Positions 22,893 through 36,881 of a DNA stretch of 64,000 nucleotides are shown piece by piece (position 1 is the stretch's first letter; each line of letters opens with the position of its first letter). Where the stretch lies: contig NW_019774047.1 of NCBI RefSeq assembly GCF_001039355.2, forward strand, positions 281,161 to 345,160, given 5' to 3'. The notes beneath the pieces were generated by a model. It was not told the DNA's origin. It was given only the letters and a program-made list of their open reading frames with translations, and did not search any database. The position numbers and the translations under genes were made by a program. Origin of the DNA: Lingula anatina (Eukaryota; Brachiopoda; Lingulata; Lingulida; Lingulidae).

Positions 22893-24769
22893 TGTTTGTT
22901 ACCTTTAGATGCGTGATAAAATTAGACCAACAGAAAGACGGACTGTACTTGCTCAGATTAAGATATGTATTCAGACCAACTATTTATTTCACAATTCCTC
23001 CTATTGTAGTTTTCTTTAAGGAATTTCCGATATATTCGGTATTGAGGATGTACACTTACATGATGAAATTTCAAAAGGGTGATATTTATATCACCCAAAT
23101 CACGCATTCCAAAACTCAAAACGACTAATCCTAGGCAAAATCTGTGAGATCACTACCCTGAATGGAAAATGTGTGAAGCTCGATTGAAAGGGTCTGATTG
23201 CGGTAGAGAAGTATTTACCATTGTGTTGTGGAATTCCGCCAATTTTGCTGACGAAGGCAAATGCCTGAATTGAAGAGATGCTAAAGGTGTAGGTTCCGTT
23301 AAATCTGACCGTATAAATTATAGTTGACATTTTGAAAGGACGGAATTAACTGCTTAAAAATTTTCGATTGCATTTGGAAATGGCTTCGGTGCAAAGGCAT
23401 AATGACAAGATTTCTGAACTGAATTATTAATGAAACATTTCATATGATCGGAATAAGTCAATCAGCAAGAAATGTTAACCTGCTCCAATATAGCCTGGCT
23501 CAAACCTTAGTCAGGCGACACTGATATATCTATCATACACAAAACAAATTTACACTCAAACTGTATTACGTTGATATACTTAATCTAGTGCGTATTTAGA
23601 ACAGGATATTTAAGGAGGAGATTACATACTTCGATATTGAAGCTGATAAAAGGTCATTGAGTTCAAAAAGGTAAAGTGGGAATATTTGTGAATAACCTTG
23701 AATCCTAACTATTAAATTTTCCATTTAATCATTATCTATTGATTTTCTCAAGGCGTAATTAACCGTAATTAAAGATATTGTATTAACATGTATATGTATT
23801 TATTCTTCTCAACACCAGTCAAACCAGGTTACAGTTAATATTTTAAAACTTGCTCTGTAAACTTATATGAGCCAGATCTATTTACATTTGCTGAAAATCC
23901 CTTTTTTATTGAAACAGGTGATCGCGATCGTTTCGTTTCTTTTCTTTAACATAATTTAAGTGGCGATTATATGAGTCAGATCTATTATCCTTTTCATGAT
24001 CACGCACACGCTTACTCACAGCTGCACACCCACAAGATAACAATAAAGAGAAACGTAATAGTTTCGCTTTTTTCGCTTCGGTCGGATTTCACTCTTATGA
24101 CTCAAAACCTTTTGTGATGATTTTTAAAAAAGAAATAACAGTATCATAACAGTAGAAATTAGCGGTGCGCCTTCTCCTCAACGTGCAGCAGGTCTACATT
24201 TCAGCAAGGTGAGTTTTGCTATTACGGGTACGAAAGTTATGCGATATTTTGTGCCTTGTATCGAAAGTACAATGATTTCAGAATTCACTGGAAATTATCT
24301 TCCACTATAAGTACGGCCTCACCATTCCCAGTCCAGTCACTGGAAACGGTGGAGGCAAGCTGATGGCAAGGCTTATTTTCCAGTACACTTGAAACACACT
24401 AATCTATAAAGTCGACTCCTATTCCGAGTTCATGACTCCACAATCAGCATGTTTGTTTCACGTACACTCTCTCTGAGTTGAAGAAATTATTGAGAACTGA
24501 TTCTGCTGTTTTCATTTATATAAAAATTATGCTAAAAATTGAGCTGAAATCCCACATATAACTCTGAAACTCAGGTTGGAAGTGACAGACAAGGTCAGCT
24601 CGACTGGACATTCGTTTAGAACTTAAATTTAAATCGAATAAAATTTCAAGTGAAGGGACGGGTCAAGCAATGTATCATAATTCATTTTGGCGTTAAAATT
24701 CGTACGATCTTTTCAGGTGGCTTTACATGTTCATCTTTGCAAGCGATCACCACTACACCGCCATTTAAA
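22340..24769. other. Intergenic between SLC46 genes 1 and 2
   Basis: Contains the gene 1 3' flank (AATAAA words around 22690), a GT microsatellite at 22865-22891, a GTGATATT/TATCACCC short palindrome near 23080-23097, and the putative 5' UTR of gene 2: an acceptor-like 'gatcttttcag' ends at about 24716. The in-frame ATG at 24650 is not used in my model because gene 1 has no matching extension. Repeated at 29970-32547. Confidence 0.6.
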
Positions 24770-27195
24770 ATGGGAGGCGGAGACGAAAGATCACCACTGA
24801 TGTACCATGGCAATGTTGAAGCGCGGGACAAGTACAGCAGCAATGGAACAGGTGTCCTGGAGACTGGTCGCGACTACTACCATCCACAGACCGGGAATGC
24901 TGAAATAACTGGTGGCGACGTCGAACGGCCAAAATACAAAGCAAGATGGCCCATAACTGTGGAACCTTACTTGTTCCTTTATTGTTTCTCTTTGTGTGGT
25001 GTGGTGCCTTTGCAAATTCAGTACATTTATTTGAAGGTCGCTGAAGAAAAGGGCTATGTTCCAGAAGGTAACAGTTCTAGCCAGTCGCCTTGCTCTGACG
25101 TCAACAAGTCCAGTCTGGATTACATTCTGCAGCAGCAGGTACAGGCCGAATCCTCAAACTGGAGCATGTATTTTTCCATATGCTCCACAGTCACGTCCGT
25201 TTTCATGACAGTTTTTTACGGCGCCCACAGCGACAAGGGCGGCAGGAGACTTTCCCTTCTCCTTCCAATAATCGGCAGTCTTATAAAACTAGTTGGCTAT
25301 GTCATAGGTATTTATTTCAAATGGCCTCTTTGGGCACTGCTACCAATATCTTTCATAGAAGGTTTATTTGGGCTGGATGCTACTGCTTTAATGGCTGCCT
25401 TCGCTTACCTCGCAGACATTTCTACATCCAAAAACAAGGCGGTAAGAATCTTCATTGCAGAGTCATCCATCATATTTGCAGCCGCCGTTTCGAATATGAG
25501 TGTTGGAATATTGATCAAAGCATTCCCAACCTTTGTCGAACCTGCAGCGATGTTAGTGGGAATTATACTGTTAGCTCTCTTATACACTATAGCATTCCTA
25601 CCGGAACTTGGGGAGAAAGATCCCTCGGCAAAATTAATCGACTGCTCAAATGCTTTAAAAGTCGGGAAACTTTTCCTTCATGGAGCAGATGAAAAAGGTA
25701 CCGGGCGGGTATGGAAACTGCGCCTTCTTTTGCTGGTGTTTTTATTTTGTGCTATACCAGTAGTTTCCGCGGGCAGTTTGGATATACTGTATGTAATGAA
25801 CTCACCATTCTGCTGGGATAGTGAACATATTGGCTACTATAATGCTGTTAGCTTCATAGGATACGAGGTAAGATGATATTTCATATTATATCATGTTAGA
25901 ATTCGTTGCAGTTAACATTTTCGGTGTCTGGTGTCACTTAAATATTTGTTCAAATTCCTTGAAAAAAATAGCTAAATGCTTTATTTGTTTTTTTGTTTTC
26001 TTTTTTTTTTCATTTTGATTTCTTTCCTATTCATTTTTTTTTAGGTATGTGCATTGGCAGGGCTATTCGCCATGCGCAGTTGGATAAAAATGTCGGAAGT
26101 CACCGTTGCCATGGTTTCCTGTATAAGCACATTGGGTGCAAGAATTATGTTAGCCTTGGCGCAGACAGATACCTTCATTTACATTGGTAAGATTTGTTTT
26201 GTTATTAATATTGATAAATGACTCGCTTCGTGCCTCCCCCTCTCTCTCTCTTCATTCATTATGATACATGTAATAATATATTATTAAAATTTTATATTCC
26301 AGAGACCGCTGTCGGGTGTCTTTTCATGCTGGCTGTACCCATGTTAAGAACAGTGCTGTCGAAACAAGTAACAAATCAAGAACAAGGTATTGTTTCCTTC
26401 AGTGCAACAAAGCAGGTCTATAAATAACAGAATTAAAATAACATTTTGNCTTTGCTACTTTAGATCTTTATTATCCTTTATTTATTTATTATTATAAATA
26501 TTTTTTGGAGGGAGGGAGGGGAGTTTTCATTTTATGAATGCCATTTAATAAACACAGTGTTAACATAAGTATATTGGGACTTTTCTACGATACGATCCTA
26601 AATCACAATAAGGACCGCAGGTTGAGAAAAATGCTTGGGAGGGGGAGGGGGGCAGTTGTTTTTAAAGGCCTACCAATTACCGTTTCATGCCAGTACATGA
26701 AGGTTATTTGTACCGCCTGCAGTACAGACCCAGACACTGCAAAGTAAGAAAGGAAAAACTACAGCTGTTGCTGAATCTGTGATTTCAGACTGCCAAATTT
26801 CTACAAAAAAATTGAATCCCTAATCTACATACATGTATATGTATATTCCAGGTGCGCTGTTCGCCAGTATATCGTTCATGGAGAACGCAGGTGGTCTCAT
26901 TGGGAGCGTAGTACTTAATAGTATATACTCAGGAACGGTGGCGTGGTTCCGAGGATTCGTACAGATGGTCATTGGTGGACTGTATCTTCTATCTTTGATA
27001 TTATTGAGGTATTTAATTTATTAATTAATTTATATATATATACACCATAACCTTATTATATTTTTGTTTAAATTCTCATTTGTGTAATTTTTGACAGGGT
27101 TCATGTTGTAAGTTCTGTTTTTTTCTTTTATTTCCAGTATATACAGCTACAGAATTCGCGGTTCTGGGCTCAAAATGTTCGGAAGACAGGTGTGA
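24770..27195 (+). CDS. SLC46: SLC46-family solute carrier, gene 2 (5 coding exons)
   Basis: Tandem paralogue of gene 1 with identical exon structure: 24770-25867, 26045-26186, 26303-26386, 26852-27008, 27138-27195, 512 residues. The start MGGGDERSPL is chosen because it aligns with MEEGDERSPL of gene 1; the frame is open further upstream to 24650 but that stretch looks like 5' UTR. Same MFS SDKGGRR motif, same LSK..TNQEQGALFAS block. Relative to gene 1, changes cluster at about residues 165-240 (for example GLFGLDATALM for GLFGQYATALM, ADISTSKNKAVRIFIAE for ADVCTSKNKAIRILIAE). The tail ends RIRGSGLKMFGRQV. A lone n lies in intron 3 at 26449. Probably allelic to gene 3. Confidence 0.9.
26449..26449. 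other. Single N in SLC46 gene 2 intron 3
   Basis: Gene 3 has a lone n at the matching intron position (34236), followed in both by 'tttgcta.tttagatcttta'. The same spot failing in both copies suggests a sequence that is hard to assemble, not a haplotype join. Confidence 0.6.
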
Positions 27196-28342
27196 CAGGG
27201 ATGCTAATCCTAGGAATGGAAGTCTGGGCTCCCATATAAACAGTACATATTAGGGTCAATCGGAGTATTGGGTTAGTATATGGGACGAATGTCACCTGAA
27301 CAAAATAATGGTGAATTCAAACAATAACAGTTCTAATACGTATATTACGCAATGGGAATTTTAATAGATTAACTTTGCTAATTTTCTGATTAATACTGTA
27401 GATCTAACATTAATTTGCGTGAGCCAGCGACTCTGTAGCAGTCGGTAAATATTTTTTTTCTTTCCATATTCTTGCAAACTGGGGATTTCACAATTGCTCC
27501 AAATGTTTTGTTAAAATGCCCGATATACATGGCAATGAGGACTTATTTTGATGAAATTTAAAGAAGACAGCATAAAAGGATAAGTTCTGTTTCACTGAAA
27601 TTATGCATCACAGATCTAGATAATCTCACACAAAATATAATATCACGGATATGAACGGGATATTTGTACATCGCATTTGAAGGGGTCCGATTGCTGTAGA
27701 GAAGCTACACGCATGTGTGTAAGGGCAGGGGTTTATTGTGAAACATTTTGAAAGAAACCTGGTAATGTAGTTTTTGAGTCAAAACTAACGTTTCGTGAGA
27801 AATACCATGTAGTATTACTAAATACCATCGAATTAAAGTGAAATTCTATTTGGATCTACTGAATACTTTCTGAGAAATCAAAATATAAAGATGGGTAATT
27901 TTTCAACCACCTCATTCAAACAATAATTCTTCATCGCCAGAGGCAAAATAAAATAAGAGGGTATATTATTAATAAAGAAAAAGAAACAGGACTATTCTGA
28001 AATATTTATTCCATACAAATTACAGATAATCAACATATCGTATTCCTAACAACTCTGAAGTCGAACTCCCTTATTTTTACTGTAACCGTATCCAGTGCAT
28101 GCCACAATATTTATGTACTTCAACTGTAACGTTAGCAAAGGTAGATGAAGACGGTAACTCGAGAGACACGTACAGTTTGATGCAGTATTTGACACAATAT
28201 AACCGTAGTTTTAGAATGGCGCTTTAAATTCCTGATAAAAACTATTGCCACGTCTATATTATTCTAACTGCATCCTATGCCGACTTAAGCACCGTCTCTA
28301 TATTAAAATAAATAAAAAAAATTGACTTACTATTAATTTTTG

Positions 28343-28381
<39 letters not shown>

Positions 28382-29652
28382 ACATACATTAAAAAAAAAA
28401 AACATGCGTTCAAAATGACCATAAACTGATATTTACACAAATCTTGATTATTCAGTTATATAATGTTGGTATTCTTAGACATAATTCTTATGCCATCAAT
28501 GAGTGTTGACTGTGTTCAGATGAATAAATACATTAACATATTAACAAATTCTCTTTAATTACAGTTAATTACACCTTGATGTTCATGTGTTTTTCTTAAC
28601 TCAGTGCATGCTTAGCGAAGCTCTATTTGATTTACAATAGTAAGTGTTAATGTCACTTAGAAAGGTAACAATAATGAGACCAAATCATGTTATCCCTTAA
28701 ATTTAAAGAACAACACAGAAAAAAATAATTGCACCTTACTGAACTTTAAATCATTTTAAATATAGAAATAGATCATTTTTCAACATTTGGTCTTATTATA
28801 CATTCGAGTTCAAAATACCCCAAACTTTTGATCAGATGCCTGATGCTTCCACATTTTCAAAATCTTATTGTCAATATGTGCACATATCAGACAAGCCGGC
28901 AAATATGAAAATTTGAAAGTAAAATAACTGCCATGCATTGGCTACTGGGTGAGAATCCAAATTTTCATGAGATAAATAAACAACTGTTGTACCTATTGGT
29001 TTCCACATCTACTGACCTGTGTTAGACGGTTGCAAGTCACCTGTAATTTCTCAATAATGAAGTTGTTTTCTACATTTTGGCTTCTTTTTGATGATTTGAA
29101 AACTAATACTTACTGTAACTCAAGATTTTTAATTTCCCATGCAGCAGGATACCAGAAAAGAATAAAAAAATTTCTTGTGTACATGCCCAAAACCCCCTTC
29201 AAAAAATATATTGGGAAAAAATGACCAAGCATGCATTTTCCAGAGTTCTATGTTCTACAGAGACAAAAATATGATCAACTTTCTTGTTAAACATCCACAC
29301 TGTTAGACCATACATGCAGGTTTTTACAGCAAAAAGGAGATTAAAGAAGATGAGAACTACCCTTCCACCAAGCTTAAGCCACAGTGAGCCCTGTAAATTT
29401 GAATTCAGTTTCGCATGACAGCAAGACTTTCTGGTGTCATATCTAAAATGTACTCGATTTTCAATTTTACTTTTGTTTCTTATCCATTAAAAACTTCATA
29501 TTAATTAAACACAGAAATGTTTTAGTATCAACAGGAATATTTTGTTCCACCCACTCTCTGTTTTAGCATCAACCTATGTGACACAGTGACCAACAAAATC
29601 AACACCAGGTGATGGGAAAGTTTTGACACTAAAGACACTGTCAATAACTGAC
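27196..29652. other. Intergenic 3' of SLC46 gene 2, ends at contig join
   Basis: AT-rich with a (TAAA)n run at about 28343-28383 and no coding exon I can support. From about 27312 it is nearly identical to 35815-38152. It lacks about 690 bp that follow gene 3. It stops at the n at 29653 in the middle of 'gtcaataactgac'; the second copy runs on past that point toward VPS4. Confidence 0.7.
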
Positions 29653-29653
29653 N
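29653..29653. other. Single-N contig join between repeated blocks
   Basis: To the left, DNA matching 38152; to the right, DNA matching 21847, in the middle of a gene 1 intron. The sequence therefore jumps back by about 7.8 kb at this base. Confidence 0.8.
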
Positions 29654-29762
29654 GGGACTTTTCTACGGTACTATCCTTGGTAGCATGCACTACTGGCACT
29701 TAATGCTTAATGTGTGAAAGCGAAATCCTCCAACCTCTAATCTAGGTACATGTATATTCCAG

Positions 29763-30146
29763 GTGCGCTGTTCGCCAGTATATCGTTTATGGAGAACGCA
29801 GGTGGTCTCATTGGGAGCGTAGTACTTAGTAGTATATACGCAGGAACGGTGGCGTGGTTTCGAGGATTCGTACAGATGGTCATTGGTGGACTGTATCTTC
29901 TATCTTTGATATTATTGGGGTATTTAGTTTATTGATCAATCAATCAATCAATCAATCTATCTATCTATCTATTATTATTATATTTTTATGAAATTCACAC
30001 GTTTTTGTCTTTGGTTTCATGTTTTGAGTTCTGTTTTTTTTTTTTCTACTGCCAGTGTTTACAGCTGCAGAATTCGCAGTTCTGGCCTCAAAACGTCAGC
30101 AGTTCCCAGTTGGGGAGACAGGGAGGCACCATACAGCGTGCAGTAA
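29763..30146 (+). pseudogene. SLC46: SLC46 gene 1 exons 4-5 only, 5' cut by contig join
   Basis: Exon 4 (29763-29919) and exon 5 (30056-30146, ending TAA) match gene 1 exons at 21957-22113 and 22249-22339, with a few substitutions in the last exon (RSSGLKTSAVP for RGSGFKMSAVP). Exons 1-3 are missing because the sequence starts at the n at 29653. This is a truncated allele of gene 1, not a separately decaying gene, if the haplotype reading is right. Confidence 0.85.
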
Positions 30147-30668
30147 TAGTGGCCAATGCTAGAAGATAAGGGGGAACACCTTTGAATTTCAAAAGGCCCG
30201 CAGTGACTCCTCTCTACTTGCACTACAAGGAGTATATATGGTCACCGCTGAAACTCAAAAGTAAATTGGTCTACTAAACGCCCCGAGGTGTATTGTGCGT
30301 TTTTTGACCGGAAAAGCGCGTAAAATTGGTATTTTGACGATGTTACATGTATGATGATGTTGTTTTTATGATAACGGCATTCCCTTTTGGTGAAGTTTAA
30401 TGTTAAATAATTTACCGAGATTTCATCAACATATCTTTCATGCAAGTTTCTTTAATTTATTGTGACAAACTTCGATCATGTAAATTATATCATTTAGTAA
30501 TAAATTCAAAGTAATATATTAGACTATGTATGTTATGATGTAGCTTATATGGAATTTTAACATGTAGTGACATCCGCTGATTTCATGTTGTCTTTGAAAT
30601 GGAGTAATGGTTATAAATACATAAGCATTTTGTATAAAGAGAGCTTTTTAGTTGTGAATTCGAATAGT

Positions 30669-30706
<38 letters not shown>

Positions 30707-32547
30707 GTTTGTTACCTTTAGATGCGTGATAAAATTAGACCAACAGAAAGACGGACTGTACTTGCTCAGATTAAGATATGTATTCAGACCAACTATTTAT
30801 TTCACAATTCCTCCTATTGTAGTTTTCTTTAAGGAATTTCCGATATATTCGGTATTGAGGATGTACACTTACATGATGAAATTTCAAAAGGGTGATATTT
30901 ATATCACCCAAATCACGCATTCCAAAACTCAAAACGACTAATCCCAGGCAAAATCTGTGAGAGCACTACCCTGAATGGAAAATGTGTGAAGCTCGATTGA
31001 AAGGGTCTGATTGCGGTAGAGAAGTATTTACCATTGTGTTGTGGAATTCCGCTAATTTTGCTGACGAAGGCAAATGCCTGAATTGAAGAGATGCTAAAGG
31101 TGTAGGTTCCGTTAAATCTGACCGTATAAATTATAGTTGACATTTTGAAAGGACGGAATTAACTGTTTAAAAATTTTCGATTGCATTTGGAAATGGCTTC
31201 GGTGCAAAGGCATAATGACAAGATTTCTGAACTGAATTATTAATGAAACATTTCATATGATCGGAATAAGTCAATCAGCAAGAAATGTTAACCTGCTCCA
31301 ATATAGCCTGGCTCAAACCTTAGTCAGGCGACACTGATATATCTATCATACACAAAACAAATTTACACTTTGCATTGCGTTGATATACTTAGTCTAGTGC
31401 GTATTTAGAACAGGACATTTAAGGAGGAGATTACATTTTACTTCAAAGTTAAAGTGGGAACATATATGAATAACCTTGAATCCTAACTATTAAATTTTTC
31501 ATTTAATCATTATCTATTGATTTTCTCAAGGCGTAATTAACTGCAATTAAAGATATTGTATTAACATGTTTATGTATTTATTCTTCTCAACACCAGTCAA
31601 ACCAGGTTACAGTTAATATTTTAAAACTTGCTCTGTAAACTTATATGAGCCAGATCTATTTACATTTGCTGAAAATCCCTTTTTTATTGAAACAGGTGAT
31701 CGCGATCGTTTCGTTTCTTTTCTTTAACATAATTTAAGTGGCGATTATATGAGTCAGATCTATTATCCTTTTCATGATCACGCACATGCTTACTCACAGC
31801 TGCACACCCACAAGATAACAATAAAGAGAAACGTAATAGTTTCGCTTTTTTCGCTTCGGTCGGATTTCACTCTTATGACTCAAAACCTTTTGTGATGATT
31901 TTTAAAAAAGAAATAACAGTATCATAACAGTAGAAATTAGCGGTGCGCCTTCTCCTCAACGTGCAGCAGGTCTACATTTCAGCAAGGTGAGTTTTGCTAC
32001 TCCGGGTACGAAAGTTATGCGATATTTTGTGCCTTGTATCGAAAGTACAATGATTTCAGAATTCACTGGAAATTATCTTCCACTATAAGTACGGCCTCAC
32101 CATTCCCAGTCCAGTCACTGGAAACGGTGGAGGCATGCTGATGGCAAGGGTTATTTTCCAGTACACTTGAAACACACTAATCTATAAAGTCGACTCCTGT
32201 TCCGAGTTCATGACTCCACAATCAGCATGTTTGTTTCACGTACACTCTCTCTGAGTTGAAGAAATTATTGAGAACTGATTCTGCTGTTTTCATTTATATA
32301 AAATTTATGCTAAAAATTGAGCTGAAATCCCACATATAACTGTGAAACTCAGGTTGGAAGTGACAGACAAGGTCAGCTCGACTGGACATTCGTTTAGAAC
32401 TTAAATTTAAATCGAATAAAATTTCAAGTGAAGGGACGGGTCAAGCAATGTATCATAATTCATTTTGACGTTAAAATCCTTACGATCTTTTCAGGTGGCT
32501 TTACATGTTCATCTTTGCAAGCGATCGCCACTACACCGCCATTTAAA

Positions 32548-34004
32548 ATGGGAGGCGGAGGCGAAAGATCACCACTGATGTACCATGGCAATGTTGAAGC
32601 GCGGGACAAGTACAGCAGCAATGGAACAGGTGTCCTGGAGACTGGTCACGACTACTACCATCCACAGACCGGGAATGCTAAAATAACTGGTGGCGACGTC
32701 GAACGGCCAAAATACAAAGCAAGATGGCCCATAACTGTGGAACCTTACTTGTTCCTTTATTGTTTCTCTTTGTGTGGTGTGGTGCCTTTGCAAATTCAGT
32801 ACATTTATTTGAAGGTCGCTGAAGAAAAGGGCTATGATCCAGAAGGTAACAGTTCTAGCCAGGCACCCTGTGCTGACGTCAACAAATCCAGTCTGGATAA
32901 CATTTTGCAGCAGCAGGTACAGGCCGAATCCTCAAACTGGAGCATGTATTTTTCCATATGCTCCACAGTCACGTCCGTTTTCATGACAGTTTTTTACGGC
33001 GCCCACAGCGACAAGGGCGGCAGGAGACTTTCCCTTCTCCTTCCAATAATCGGCAGTCTTATAAAACTAGTTGGCTACGTCATAGGTATTTATTTCAAAT
33101 GGCCTCTTTGGGCACTGCTACCAATATCTTTCATAGAAGGTTTATTTGGACTGGATGCTACTGCGTTAATGGCTGCCTTCGCTTACCTCGCAGACATTTC
33201 TACATCCAAAAACAAGGCGGTAAGAATCTTCATTGCAGAGTCATCCATCATATTTGCAGCCGCCGTTTCGAATATGAGTGTTGGAATATTGATCAAAACA
33301 TTTCCAACCTTTGTCGAACCTGCAGCGATGTTAGTGGGAATTATGCTGTTAGCTCTCTTATACACTATAGCATTCCTACCGGAACTTGGGGAGAAAGATC
33401 CCTCGGCAAAATTAATCGACTGCTCAAATGCTTTAAAAGTCGGGAAACTTTTCCTTCATGGAGCAGATGAAAAAGGTACTGGGCGGGTATGGAAACTGCG
33501 ACTTCTTTTGCTGGTGTTTTTATTTTGTGCTATACCAGTACTTTCCGCGGGCAGTTTGGATATACTGTACGTAATGAACTCACCATTCTGCTGGGATAGT
33601 GAACATATTGGCTACTATAATGCTGTTAGCTTCATAGGATACGAGGTAAGATGATATTTCATATTATATCATGTTAGAATTCGTTGCAGTTAACATTTTC
33701 GGTGTCTGGTGTGACTTAAATATTTGTGCAAATACCTTGAAAAAATAGCTTAATGCTTTTGTTTTTTGTTTTCTTTTTTTTTTCATTTTGATTTCTTTCC
33801 TATTCATTTTTTTTAGGTATGTGCATTGGCAGGGCTATTCGCCATGCGCAGTTGGATAAAAATGTCGGAAGTCACCGTTGCCATGGTTTCCTGTATAAGC
33901 ACATTGGGTGCAAGAATTATGTTAGCCTTGGCGCAGACAGATACCTTCATTTACATTGGTAAGATTTGTTTTGTTATTAATATTGATAAATAACTCCCTT
34001 CGTG

Positions 34005-34054
<50 letters not shown>

Positions 34055-35001
34055 CATTATGATACATGTAATAACATATTATTAAAATTTTAAATTCCAG
34101 AGACCGCTGTCGGGTGTCTTTTCATGCTGGCTGTACCCATGTTAAGAACAGTGCTGTCGAAACAAGTAACAAATCAAGAACAAGGTATTGTTTCCTTCAG
34201 TGCAACAAAACAGGTCTATAAATAACAGAATTAAANGAAAAAAACTTTGCTAGTTTAGATCTTTATCATCCTTTATTTATTTATTATTATAAATATTTTT
34301 TGGAGGGAGGGAGGGGAGTTTTCATTTTATGAATGCCATTTAATAAACGCAGTGTTAACATAAGTATATTGGGACTTTTCTACGATACGATCCTAAATCA
34401 CAATAAGGACCGCAGGTTGAGAAAAATGCTTGGGAGGGGGAGGGGGGGGGGCAGTTGTTTTTAAAGGCCTACCAAATACCGTTTCATGCCAGTAGGGGGC
34501 CTACATGAAGGTTATTTGTACCGCCTGCGGTACAGATCCAGACGCTGCAAAGTAAGAAAGGAAAAACTACAGCTGTTGCTGAATCTGTGATTTCAGACTG
34601 CCAAATTTCTACAAAAAATTGAATCTCTAATCTACATACATGTATATGTATATTCCAGGTGCGCTGTTCGCCAGTATATCGTTCATGGAGAACGCAGGTG
34701 GTCTCATTGGGAGCGTAGTACTTAGTAGTATATACTCAGGAACGGTGGAGTGGTTCCGAGGATTCGTACAGATGGTCATTGGTGGACTGTATCTTCTATC
34801 TTTGATATTATTGAGGTATTTAATTAATTAATTAATTTATATATAATTACCATAACCTTATTATTATATTTTTGTTTAAATTCTCATTTGTGTAATTTTT
34901 GACAGGGTTCATGTTGTAAGTTGTTTTTTTCTTTTATTTCCAGTATATACAGCTACAGAATTCGCGGTTCTGGGCTCAAAATGTTCGGAAGACAGGTGTG
35001 A
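32548..35001 (+). CDS. SLC46: SLC46-family solute carrier, gene 3 (probable second allele of gene 2)
   Basis: Exons 32548-33645, 33817-33958, 34101-34184, 34659-34815 and 34944-35001, 512 residues, exon lengths identical to gene 2. It differs from gene 2 at roughly ten residues, several in the N-terminal cytosolic tail and first outer loop (GGGGERS for GGGDERS, ETGHDYY for ETGRDYY, SSQAPCADVNKSSLDN for SSQSPCSDVNKSSLDY) plus IKTFP for IKAFP and GTVEW for GTVAW. MFS motif SDKGGRR and the NQEQGALFAS block are intact and no stop interrupts the frame. The amino-acid difference is larger than between the two VPS4 copies, so a real recent duplicate cannot be excluded. Confidence 0.88.
34236..34236. 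other. Single N in SLC46 gene 3 intron 3
   Basis: Counterpart of the n at 26449; the flanks are 'cagaattaaa' on the left and 'aactttgcta' on the right. Confidence 0.6.
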
Positions 35002-36850
35002 CAGGGATGGTAATCCTAGGAATGGAAGTCTGGGCTCCCATATAAACAGTACATATTAGGGTCAATCGTAGTATTGGGTTAGTATATGGGACGAATGTCA
35101 CCTGAACAAAATAATGGTGAACGGATTACGGTTCCCAGCGGATTACCATTGTCATACCGAGAGGGACCATGCAGCGCACAGTTACATAGATAACATGGTA
35201 TTGGACAAGAGAAAACAACCGGAGTTGTATGGAGTTGTCACTGTTGCAACTCCGGAATAAAGTGATTAAATGCATTGTTTCCCATATTATACGCACCAAG
35301 GAATATTATCCGCGTCCAGACCTGGAAATCGCACACAGAACTGGTATTTTAATGATATAATGATAATCTAATTTTTTAAAATTAAATTTAAATGATACCG
35401 GTTTTTGTTGGTTACTTTTTATCTACACATTTTCGTTCAAGCCCACGAGCATGTGCATTTTAAAAATCATTTATGAATAGATTTAAAGTAATAATATGCT
35501 TTCTTTGGTATAACTTTATGTAACTTTTACATGCAATTACATCCGCTGCTTTTACATATATATTTATGTTTGTCAGCTTTGACAATCGAGTTGTGATGGT
35601 TATTTATTCACACACTTATTGCTTAAATAAAGCTTCATACTCGTGGAAATTTGTATTGTGTTGTTTGTTACCTTATATGCATAAAAATTAGACCAACTAA
35701 AAGATGGGCGATGCTTAATCAGTTGAAAATAAAACTTCATGTATTTTTTATTATTCTTATTGGTTCGAGCGCAGTATAAATACAGGCTATGACCTAACTA
35801 AAACACATGATATACATTCAAACAATAACAGTTCTAATACGTATATTACGCAATGGGAATTTCAATAGATTAAGTTTGCAAATTTTCTGATTAATACTGT
35901 AGATCTAACATTAATTTGCGTGAGCCAGCGACTCTGTAGCAGTCGGTAAATATTTTTTTTTTCTTTCCATATTCTTGCAAACTGGGGATTTCACAATTGC
36001 TCCAAATGTTTTGTTAAAATGCCCGATATACATGGCAATGAGGACTTATTTTGATGAAATTTAAAGAAGATAGCATAAAAGGATAAGTTCTGTTTCACTG
36101 TATTTTTGCATGACATATCTAGATAATCTCACACAAAATATGATATCACGGATATGAACGGGATATTTTTACATCGCATTTGAAGGGGTCCGATTGCTGT
36201 AGAGAAGCTACACGCGTGTGTGTAAGGGTAGGGGTTTATTGTGAATTATTTTGAAAGAAACCTGGTAGTGGTAACGTAGTTTTTGAGTCAAAACTAACGT
36301 TTCGTGAGAAATACCATGTAGTATTATTAAATACCATCGAATTAAAGTGAAATTCTATTTGGATCTACTGAATAGTTTCTGAGAAATCAAAATTTAAAGA
36401 TGGGTAATTTTTCAACCACCTCATTCAAACAATAATTCTTCATCGCCAGAGGCAAAATAAAATAAGAGGGTATATTATTAATAAAGAAAAAGAAACAGGA
36501 CTATTCTGAAATATTTATTCCATACAAATTACAGATAATCAACATATCGTATTCCTAACAACTCTGAAGTCGAACTCCCTTATTTTTACTGTAACCGTAT
36601 CCAGTGCATGCCACAATATTTATGTACTTCAACTGTAACGTTAGCAAAGGTAGATGAAGACGGTAACTCGAGAGACACGTACAGTTTGATGCAGTATTTG
36701 ACACAATATAACCGTAGTTTTAGAATGGCGCTTTAAATTCCTGATAAAAACTATTGCCACGTCTATATTATTCTAACTGCATCCTATGCCGACTTAAGCA
36801 CCGTCTCTATATTAAAATAAATAAAAAAATTGACTTACTATTAATTTTTG

Positions 36851-36881
<31 letters not shown>

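Noticed and set aside
22760-23128. 122-codon frame after SLC46 gene 1 (repeated at 30567-30941)
   Set aside because: It contains a VCVCVCV run from the GT microsatellite whose length differs between the copies, and no family resemblance; it lies in the gene 3' flank.
24650-24769. In-frame 40-codon N-terminal extension of SLC46 gene 2
   Set aside because: Gene 1 has no counterpart, the MGGGDERSPL start aligns with gene 1, and an acceptor-like site lies inside the extension, so it is more likely 5' UTR and intron.
25180-25692. 170-codon plus-strand frame inside SLC46 exon 1 (also 32958-33470)
   Set aside because: Alternate frame of the real coding exon; conserved only because the exon is.
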